Positions 1 to 4,965 of a stretch of 8,273 nucleotides of DNA are shown piece after piece. A program made the translations under genes and the position numbers. Below the pieces are notes generated by a model. It had not been told where the DNA came from, ran no database searches, and worked only from the letters and a program-made list of their open reading frames with translations. Positions within the stretch are counted from its first letter, which is position 1. Every line of letters begins with the position of its first letter. The DNA comes from DAOUCP01 sp034432155 (GTDB lineage: Bacteria > Chloroflexota > Anaerolineae > Epilineales > Epilineaceae), in assembly GCA_034432155.1 (NCBI GenBank), contig DAOUCP010000021.1, forward strand, positions 1-8,273, read 5' to 3'.

Positions 1-140
1 CAACCGAGCAGCACAAGAGTGGCCCACCCAAGAGGACGCATCGCGTCCTGGATGGCCACGCGATGTCGGCAGCGACGCCCAACGGTCACTGGCGAGCCGG
101 CGGTGGTCTTGCGGTCACCGTCTGGGCCATTTCCGATCAT
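1..140 (-). CDS. N-terminal fragment of an unknown membrane-anchored or exported protein (runs off left edge)
   Basis: The minus strand is open from an ATG at 140 to the window edge and gives 46 visible residues. The N-terminal part is polar and basic (Arg/Lys-rich up to about residue 26). It is followed by a hydrophobic stretch that reads MRPLGWATLVLLG at the edge, which could be a signal anchor, a transmembrane helix, or the start of a lipoprotein signal; the next codon begins TG and could be Cys, Trp or stop. I chose ATG 140 because AAGGAA lies 6 nt upstream (147-152) and a good promoter lies at 213-241. Internal starts at GTG 59 or ATG 41 would give a more ordinary short signal peptide and cannot be excluded. 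The gene is divergent from the metallopeptidase gene. No family can be assigned from so short a piece. Confidence 0.5.
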   Translation of the reverse strand, partial: MIGNGPDGDRKTTAGSPVTVGRRCRHRVAIQDAMRPLGWATLVLLG

Positions 141-146
141 GCGCGC

Positions 147-152
147 TTCCTT
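147..152 (-). promoter_or_regulatory. Ribosome-binding site of the left-edge minus-strand gene
   Basis: The minus strand reads AAGGAA, then 6 nt (GCGCGC), then ATG at 140-138. This is a near-consensus Shine-Dalgarno at ideal spacing, and it is the main reason to prefer the 140 start over the internal starts at 59 and 41. Confidence 0.5.
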
Positions 153-212
153 TGGCGATGGCAGCCCGTGGCCGAGGCTCCGGTCGCAGGCCCAGGGCGA
201 GCCCAGGCGCCG

Positions 213-241
213 ATTATGGCCGCCCCACCACCGTCTGGCAA
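213..241 (-). promoter_or_regulatory. Sigma-70-like promoter for the left-edge minus-strand gene
   Basis: On the minus strand a -35 element TTGCCA (241-236, 5 of 6 consensus bases) is followed after exactly 17 nt by a -10 element CATAAT (218-213, 5 of 6). Transcription would begin near 206, leaving a leader of about 65 nt before the ATG at 140. In such GC-rich DNA a match this good at optimal spacing is unlikely to be chance. The -35 side faces the promoter of the divergent metallopeptidase gene, so the two promoters are back to back. Confidence 0.6.
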
Positions 242-259
242 GCCCATCGCCGCGGCCTG

Positions 260-268
260 TGCTATCGT
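260..268 (+). promoter_or_regulatory. Extended -10 promoter for the metallopeptidase gene, possibly giving leaderless mRNA
   Basis: TGC followed by TATCGT (263-268) fits an extended -10 (TGn plus four of six -10 bases). Only 7 nt separate it from the ATG at 276, so transcription would start at or within a base or two of the start codon. No good -35 is visible at normal spacing; CTGGCA at 235-240 is 22 nt away, too far. No Shine-Dalgarno precedes ATG 276, which agrees with leaderless translation. This is a motif-based inference. Confidence 0.4.
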
Positions 269-275
269 TTGCGGC

Positions 276-1697
276 ATGCACCATCGGAGGGCGCCATCGG
301 CAGGTCGCTGGCTGGTCGCCGTGGCCTTGGCAGCCGCCCTCGGCACGCCGCGCGCCGCGGCGGCCGAACGGCTCGTGACCCACCAGAACCAGGCCACGAT
401 TCGGTTCGCCGAGTCCATGGAATTCCGGCTGGAGGCCAGCCCGCCGACTCCCGTCCAAGAAGCTGTGCTGCGCTTTCGCACGGATGCGCGCGGACCCGTC
501 AATCGGCGACGAGCGAAGTTGCGCCACGGGGAGCGTCTGGAGGCCAGCTTCCACGAGGAGTTGCTGCGCGGTGAGATACCGGCCGGGGCCACCGTCACCT
601 GGTGGTGGACGCTCACCGACCGGGCCGGCCGACGCTACGAGACGGCGCCGCGCTCGCTCGTCTACTTGGACGAACGGTTCGAATGGACGGCCGTCGAACG
701 GCCGGGGGTCCGGGTCTGGACATACGGCAGCGGCCAACGCCGGGCGGCGGGCATCGCCGACCAGGTCATAACCGCGCTCGATCGGCTTGAGGAGCTGGTG
801 GGCAGTCGGCCTCGGGAGGTCATTCAGATCGTGGGCTACCTGTCGGACCGGGATATGCAACCGGCCCTGATCCCTCGTGGCGAGGTCTACGAATCGAAGC
901 TGACGACGCTTGGCGCTCGGATCGCTCGCGACATCATCCTGTTGCGCATCGACGGTCAGCGCGCCATGCTCCAGGAAGTGCTGGCGCACGAGCTCAGCCA
1001 CCTCGTCCTGGACGCCCATTTTGCGGAGGCGTTCGTCGAGGCGCCCATGTGGCTGGACGAGGGGCTGGCTATGTACGCCGAGGGCCCGCTGGAACGGGAC
1101 GAGCAACGGCTCCTGGAGTCGGCTCTTCGAAGCGACGGCCTGCTGTCCATCCGAGCTCTGACCGCCTTCCCAGGCCGGGCCGAACTGGTGCCTCTCGCTT
1201 ACGCCCAGAGCCGGGACGTGGTGGCCTTTCTCATCGAGGCCCATGGCAGCCAGCGCTTCCAGCGCCTTCTGACCGCCTTAGGACGTGGCGAGGACACCGT
1301 GGACGAGGTTTTGCGCGAGATCTATGGCCTGGATCAGCTGGCCCTCTATCAGGAGTACCGAGCCGCCCGTGGCCTCGCGCCAGCTGCTACCCCGGGTCCT
1401 GGCGCGCCGGCAAGGACTGCCACATCGGAAGGTAGCGGCCAGCCTGTCTGCGGCACGGCGTCCCTTGTGCTGTTGCCGGCGCTGGTCGCATGGCGGCGCC
1501 GACACCATTCGTACGTTGGCCCGGGGACTGCTAGACTGGGTGCCGACGAACTGCCGCCTGGCGAGGATGGGCAGTGGCCAGGTCCGGACCCTGGCGAGAA
1601 GGAACGGTGGCTAAGCTCGGATTCTGGCGAGCAGGGTCGGTGGCCAGGACGGGACCCTGGCGGTCGTGGAGGGAGGGTGCGCAATGCGACGACGTGA
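276..1697 (+). CDS. Secreted gluzincin metallopeptidase, peptidase MA-like family
   Basis: This predicted 473-residue exported zinc protease has a signal peptide with a basic start, a hydrophobic core and an AAA|E cleavage site near residue 30. Residues about 33-140 form a Trp-rich beta-rich N-terminal domain. The peptidase domain follows: HELSH at 238-242 supplies two zinc-binding His and the catalytic Glu239, and WLDEGLAMY at 259-267 places the third ligand Glu262, a pattern I recognise from peptidase MA-like proteins. Residues 364-390 are a Pro/Ala/Thr/Gly linker, then Cys392-Gly393, a short hydrophobic stretch and RRRHH at 407-411. The frame continues about 63 residues, through three 11-residue repeats (429-461), to a TGA that overlaps the next gene. 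I chose ATG 276 because it starts a clean signal peptide just behind a -10 motif; the frame is open back to 63 but that part has no signal-like start. The substrate is unknown. Confidence 0.85.
   Translation: MHHRRAPSAGRWLVAVALAAALGTPRAAAAERLVTHQNQATIRFAESMEFRLEASPPTPVQEAVLRFRTDARGPVNRRRAKLRHGERLEASFHEELLRGEIPAGATVTWWWTLTDRAGRRYETAPRSLVYLDERFEWTAVERPGVRVWTYGSGQRRAAGIADQVITALDRLEELVGSRPREVIQIVGYLSDRDMQPALIPRGEVYESKLTTLGARIARDIILLRIDGQRAMLQEVLAHELSHLVLDAHFAEAFVEAPMWLDEGLAMYAEGPLERDEQRLLESALRSDGLLSIRALTAFPGRAELVPLAYAQSRDVVAFLIEAHGSQRFQRLLTALGRGEDTVDEVLREIYGLDQLALYQEYRAARGLAPAATPGPGAPARTATSEGSGQPVCGTASLVLLPALVAWRRRHHSYVGPGTARLGADELPPGEDGQWPGPDPGEKERWLSSDSGEQGRWPGRDPGGRGGRVRNATT
1560..1658 (+). 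repeat. Three tandem 33-bp repeats in the metallopeptidase C-terminal tail
   Basis: Units at 1560-1592, 1593-1625 and 1626-1658 each start GGCGAG, carry a central TGGC and end in CCT or TCT. By my alignment units 1 and 3 match at about 27 of 33 positions, and unit 2 matches the others at about 22-23. In frame they encode GEDGQWPGPDP, GEKERWLSSDS and GEQGRWPGRDP, with Gly1, Glu2, Trp6 and Asp10 kept. A decayed fourth unit seems to begin at 1659 (GGCGGTCGTGGAGGGAGGG) and supplies the ribosome-binding site of the next gene. Retention of frame and of the key residues suggests the array is translated. Confidence 0.8.
1668..1677 (+). promoter_or_regulatory. Strong ribosome-binding site of the beta-sandwich protein gene
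   Basis: GGAGGGAGGG ends 6 nt before the ATG at 1684. It lies inside the last codons of the metallopeptidase gene and fixes ATG 1684 as the start, rather than the in-frame GTG at 1666. With the 14-nt gene overlap it suggests translational coupling. Confidence 0.7.
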
Positions 1698-2829
1698 AGC
1701 TCAGCGCGTGATCCTCTGGTCCTTGCTTCTGAGTCTGGCCGGTCTGTCGCCGGCGACGGCCAAGGGACCACTTGTGCCGGCACCCATGGCGGCCGAAGGT
1801 CTCGCCGTGGCCCGGGCATTGCCGCTGCCGGTGCTGGCGGCTCAGCATCCCACTTGGACACCGGGCCTGGCGCCCCACCAGCTGATCGATGACTTTGAGG
1901 CGGCGGCCTGGCCAGATCCGTCCATCTGGGCCGCAGTCCTGGATCTGTCGGGCCGGGACGATGCGCCGATCACCTGGGGGCCGCGGGAGTGCCGAGCGGC
2001 TTCGGGGCGCCAATCCCTGTGGGCCATCGGCGGCGGTGATCGAGGTCGCTCCTTGCCCTGTGGCAACGCCTTTCCGCACGGTCAGGTCTCATCGGCGGTC
2101 TTGGCCTTGGATCTCCGGCCACTGCACGCCGTCGCCGAGCTGTGGCTGTCCTTCGATCTCTGGGCTGACGCGGCACCCAACGAAGGGCTCTTGATCAGCG
2201 TGCTCGAGGCCGATACGCAAGGCAACCCAAGCGGGCGCCGCATCGTGTACTCGGCCACCGGTCATTCCGCTTCCTGGGCGCGAGGTGTCAAGCTGGACCT
2301 CGTCCGACTCATCGACCGGTTCAGTGGCCGAGAGATGGACGCCCGTGGTCAATACGTGCTCCTGGAATTCCTGTTCCTAGGACTGGCTGACACGCCCGAT
2401 GCCGAGGGCATTTACCTGGACAACTTAGCGCTATCGAGCCGCGAGGCCACCCCCATCGTGGTGACTCCCGTCCCCGAAGCCGACCAGACCATGGGTTGTT
2501 CGGGCGGCACCGACTGCGGCAGCCTGTCGGTGCGCGCATACGTCGACAGTCGCTGCGACGGTCGCTACCAGCCAGGAATTGACGCCCTGCTGCCCGGAAC
2601 GCCCAGGGTTACCGTGACTACGGGCTCGATCATCTTGCGCTCGCACCTGACCACCTCTGGCAGCGCCTTCTTCCGCCTGCCGTACTCCGAGCCGGTGGTG
2701 GCGGAGCTGGGCGTGCCGGAGGGTTATGTCATGTGCAGCAACTCGCGCCAATCGGTGACGTTGCGGCCGCGTGATTTCCAGCCCTTTGGCCGAGCGAAGG
2801 TTGAGTTTCGGCTGCAGCGCGCTCGCTAA
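1684..2829 (+). CDS. Secreted two-domain beta-sandwich protein, function unknown
   Basis: This 381-residue protein starts with a clear signal peptide (Arg-rich start, LLLSLAGL core, likely cut after ATA at residue 26). Residues about 67-250 look like one jelly-roll domain. It opens with LIDDFE (67-72), contains WLSFDLWAD (154-162) and closes with GIYLDNLALSS (242-252), the style of carbohydrate-binding or MAM-like domains. A short TP-rich link follows. Residues about 280-378 resemble a SdrD-B/Cna-B-like fold (YVDSRCDGRYQPG at 286-298, then LLPGTPRVTV). Six cysteines (103, 126, 272, 278, 291, 351) could form disulfides outside the cell. There is no C-terminal anchor, so it is probably released or held by a partner. 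It overlaps the metallopeptidase gene by 14 nt and is probably in one operon with it. No catalytic motif is visible; an adhesin, a binding protein or a protease substrate are all possible. Confidence 0.75.
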   Translation: MRRREAQRVILWSLLLSLAGLSPATAKGPLVPAPMAAEGLAVARALPLPVLAAQHPTWTPGLAPHQLIDDFEAAAWPDPSIWAAVLDLSGRDDAPITWGPRECRAASGRQSLWAIGGGDRGRSLPCGNAFPHGQVSSAVLALDLRPLHAVAELWLSFDLWADAAPNEGLLISVLEADTQGNPSGRRIVYSATGHSASWARGVKLDLVRLIDRFSGREMDARGQYVLLEFLFLGLADTPDAEGIYLDNLALSSREATPIVVTPVPEADQTMGCSGGTDCGSLSVRAYVDSRCDGRYQPGIDALLPGTPRVTVTTGSIILRSHLTTSGSAFFRLPYSEPVVAELGVPEGYVMCSNSRQSVTLRPRDFQPFGRAKVEFRLQRAR

Positions 2830-3737
2830 CGACGCTCTGGTCCATCCTCCAGCATACGTCGGTAGCTCTGGTAGCGACGGCGAGCAATCTCCCCGCGCTC
2901 CACAGCCGCCCGGACGGCGCACTCCGGTTCCTCGGTGTGGCTGCAGTTCGCGAAACGGCATTGTCGCAGATACGGTCGGAAGTCCACAAACGCCCATTCC
3001 AGCTCGCCCGGATCGACGTCCCAGAGTCCAATCTCCCGCAGACCCGGCGTGTCGGCAACCAGTCCGCCGTTCGACAACCGGTGCAGCTGGCCCACCCGTG
3101 TGGTGTGGCGGCCCTTGTGCACCGCGCCACTGACCGCGCCAACGCGCAGTCCAAGCCCCGGCTCGACCGCGTTCAACAGGGCCGACTTGCCAACGCCACT
3201 GGGGCCAACCACGGCGCTCACGCGATTGGCCAGCACGTCGCGAAGGCTGTCTACTCCGGCACCGCTGTGGGCCGAAGTCTGCAGAACGGGGTAGCCCATC
3301 GCCTCGTACGTTGCCACGGTAGCCGCGTCGCTGGGTTCGACGCCGAGGTCCAGTTTGTTGAGCACAATGACCGCCTGTAGCTCATCCATCTCGGCCAGGG
3401 CCAGCAGGCGGTCCAGCATGCCGAAGTGCGGTGCCGGCTCGCGGGTAGCGAACACGGCCACCAACTGGTCAATGTTGGCCACGATCACGTCGCGGGCCCA
3501 GATGCCACGCGGACCCGGTGCCCGTCGAGCCAGGACGGAGACCCGCGGTAGCACTTCCACCACCGTGGCCAGCCCGCCAGCGGTAGGTGCTGGTTCGTAG
3601 CGCACGAAATCGCCCAGGGCGACGAGGTCGCTCTCTTGCCTGTCCTTCTTCAGGCGACCGCGCACCGTGGCCGTCACTTCCCCGTCGTCGCCGGCAATCT
3701 GGTAGAACCCACTCTGCGCCCGTACCACACGTCCCAT
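2826..3737 (-). CDS. rsgA: Ribosome small subunit-dependent GTPase A
   Basis: RsgA (YjeQ) is a circularly permuted GTPase that binds the 30S subunit late in its assembly and helps release maturation factors. The 303-residue product has an N-terminal OB-fold region (1 to about 68). The GTPase motifs come in the permuted order: NKLD (127-130), then the P-loop GPSGVGKS (178-185), GRHTT (209-213, switch I) and DTPG (229-232). A C-terminal zinc site is formed by Cys260, Cys265, His267 and Cys273 (C-x4-C-x-H-x5-C). All diagnostic features are intact and the length is normal. I chose ATG 3737 because MGRVVRAQSGFYQI matches the usual RsgA start; GTG 3773, behind a weak AGGGA, would add 12 residues. 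Its stop (TAG) overlaps the stop of the convergent upstream gene by 2 nt. I see no convincing promoter; one must lie in the 3738-3883 gap shared with queA. Confidence 0.96.
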   Translation of the reverse strand: MGRVVRAQSGFYQIAGDDGEVTATVRGRLKKDRQESDLVALGDFVRYEPAPTAGGLATVVEVLPRVSVLARRAPGPRGIWARDVIVANIDQLVAVFATREPAPHFGMLDRLLALAEMDELQAVIVLNKLDLGVEPSDAATVATYEAMGYPVLQTSAHSGAGVDSLRDVLANRVSAVVGPSGVGKSALLNAVEPGLGLRVGAVSGAVHKGRHTTRVGQLHRLSNGGLVADTPGLREIGLWDVDPGELEWAFVDFRPYLRQCRFANCSHTEEPECAVRAAVERGEIARRRYQSYRRMLEDGPERR

Positions 3738-3846
3738 CCGGAGTTGCGGCGGCGCGAGGCGGTCGGGCGTCACTGCGTCCCTGCCGCCGACGCGGCTGCT
3801 GACCCAGGGCGACGGGGCGCTGGCCGAGCTTCCAGCTGGTCGGTCA

Positions 3847-3874
3847 TTGACTTGCCGACGGGCTCCGGTATGCT
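3847..3874 (+). promoter_or_regulatory. Sigma-70-like promoter for queA, nearly leaderless
   Basis: TTGACT (3847-3852, 5 of 6 bases of the -35 consensus) is followed after 16 nt by TATGCT (3869-3874, 4 of 6 bases of the -10). The expected start site is about 3880-3882, only 2-4 nt before the GTG of queA at 3884. The AGGGG at 3877-3881 is too close to the GTG for a normal Shine-Dalgarno. The region 3738-3883 otherwise shows no gene. Confidence 0.55.
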
Positions 3875-3883
3875 GCAGGGGCG

Positions 3884-4909
3884 GTGCGCATCGACGAGTT
3901 TGACTACCCGTTGCCGAGCGATCGGATCGCCCAGCGGCCAGCCACGCCGCGCGATGCGGCACGCCTGCTGGTGGTCGACCGCGACCCGGCCCGTCCGTTT
4001 CAGCACCGGCACTTCCGGGACCTGCCGGACTTGCTCGCAGCCGGGGATCTCATCGTCGCCAACGATAGCCGCGTTCTGCCCGCCCGGCTTCGCGGCCGCC
4101 GAGCCAGCGGGGGCCGAGTGGAAGCGCTGCTGCTGCGATCCCTGAATGACCGGGACTGGGAAGCACTCATCCGCGGGCGCGTGAAGAGCGGCACGCGGCT
4201 GGAATTCGTCACGCCAACGGACAAGCCGCTGACGGCCGAGGTCACCGCGCTGGCTGCCGGTGGCGTGCGAATCGTGCATTTCGACCGACCGCCAGCCGAG
4301 GTGCTCGATCGGATCGGCGAGGTGCCCCTGCCCCCTTACATTACGGTGCCACCGGACAGCCCCGACCAGTACCAGACAGTATTCGCGCGCATCACCGGCT
4401 CGGTGGCAGCGCCTACCGCGGGCCTGCACTTCACCCCGGAGCTCATTGGCCGCCTGCAGGAGCGCCAGATTGCCTTCGCCTTCGTCACCCTGCACGTGGG
4501 ACTCGACACCTTTCGGCCGATGCGCGGCGTCCACATCGAGGACCATGAAATTCATTCGGAGTGGTGTTCGGTCCCGGCAGACACCGTGGCGGCCATCCTG
4601 GCCGCCAACAACGCGCGTCGGCGCGTCGTCGCCGTGGGTACGACGACGGTTCGCGCGCTGGAGACGGCAGCTCTGGCGGGCGGCGAGCGGATCGTGCCCT
4701 TCGAGGGCTGGACGCGGCTGTACATCCGGCCTGGCCACCTCTTCCATGTGGTGGATGGGCTGATCACCAACTTCCATATGCCTCGCTCCTCGCTGCTCGT
4801 TCTTGTGGCCGCCTTCGCTGGCAAGGAGCGTATGCAGGCAGCCTACCAGACTGCGCTGGACGGCGGCTATCGCTTCCTGTCCTTCGGCGATGCCATGCTC
4901 ATCCGATAG
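3884..4909 (+). CDS. queA: tRNA preQ1(34) S-adenosylmethionine ribosyltransferase-isomerase
   Basis: QueA moves the ribosyl part of S-adenosylmethionine onto preQ1 at tRNA position 34 and isomerises it, giving epoxyqueuosine, the next-to-last step of queuosine synthesis. The 341-residue length is typical. Family motifs are in order: FDYPLPSDRIAQRP (6-19), NDSRVLPARL (60-69), EVPLPPYI (146-153), YQTVFA (163-168), GSVAAPTAGLHFT (172-184), HVGLDTFRP (204-212), HIEDHEIHSE (217-226), VGTTTVRALE (251-260) and the C-terminal PGHLFHVVDGLITNFHMP (283-300). GTG 3884 is the only usable start, since an in-frame TGA lies at 3848 and the product begins exactly as the family does. No other queuosine gene (tgt, queG) is in the window. 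It is divergent from rsgA and convergent with the S8 protease gene, 22 nt away. Confidence 0.97.
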   Translation: MRIDEFDYPLPSDRIAQRPATPRDAARLLVVDRDPARPFQHRHFRDLPDLLAAGDLIVANDSRVLPARLRGRRASGGRVEALLLRSLNDRDWEALIRGRVKSGTRLEFVTPTDKPLTAEVTALAAGGVRIVHFDRPPAEVLDRIGEVPLPPYITVPPDSPDQYQTVFARITGSVAAPTAGLHFTPELIGRLQERQIAFAFVTLHVGLDTFRPMRGVHIEDHEIHSEWCSVPADTVAAILAANNARRRVVAVGTTTVRALETAALAGGERIVPFEGWTRLYIRPGHLFHVVDGLITNFHMPRSSLLVLVAAFAGKERMQAAYQTALDGGYRFLSFGDAMLIR

Positions 4910-4930
4910 GCGCGCGGGCGTGGGAGGCAA

Positions 4931-4965
4931 CCTAGCCCTGGCCACCGCTCCAGCGGCGGCCTAGG
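4931..4965. terminator. Possible shared hairpin between queA and the S8 protease gene
   Basis: GGCC (4940-4943) and CCGC (4945-4948) pair with GCGG (4953-4956) and GGCC (4958-4961) around a TCCA loop, with one A-C mismatch. The outer CCTA (4931-4934) can pair with TAGG (4962-4965) across a 5-nt bulge. It begins 21 nt after the queA stop and covers the S8 protease stop codon (4932-4934), so it could act on either transcript. No T-run follows on either strand, so it is not a classical intrinsic terminator. Confidence 0.3.

Larger units (their letters stand above)
42..275. other. Divergent control region between the left-edge gene and the metallopeptidase gene
   Basis: This stretch holds the minus-strand promoter (213-241), its leader and ribosome-binding site (147-152), and the extended -10 of the plus-strand gene (260-268). 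If the minus-strand gene starts at ATG 140, positions 42-140 are its coding sequence and the true intergenic part is 141-275. The heptamer GCCCAGG occurs twice, 4 nt apart, around 188-207 in the leader of the minus-strand gene. I see no hairpin strong enough to call a terminator or riboswitch. Confidence 0.45.

Noticed and set aside
63..275. Longer start for the metallopeptidase (544 residues)
   Set aside because: The extra 71 residues are unlike a signal peptide and would cover both divergent promoters; a clean signal peptide begins at 276.
1516..1537. Possible promoter TTGGCC with TAGACT inside the metallopeptidase gene
   Set aside because: The spacing is only 10 nt, far below the workable range, and no suitable gene start follows it.
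1531..2079. Minus-strand frame reading through the 33-bp repeats
   Set aside because: It also yields repeats, but only because 33 is a multiple of three. The plus-strand frame joins a real peptidase domain.
3738..3962. Longer start for rsgA
   Set aside because: It would add 75 residues absent from the family and overlap the 5' end of queA and its promoter.
3770..4945. 391-codon open frame on the minus strand
   Set aside because: It lies antisense to queA, which has every family motif. The translation shows no motif, and long shadow frames are expected at this GC content.
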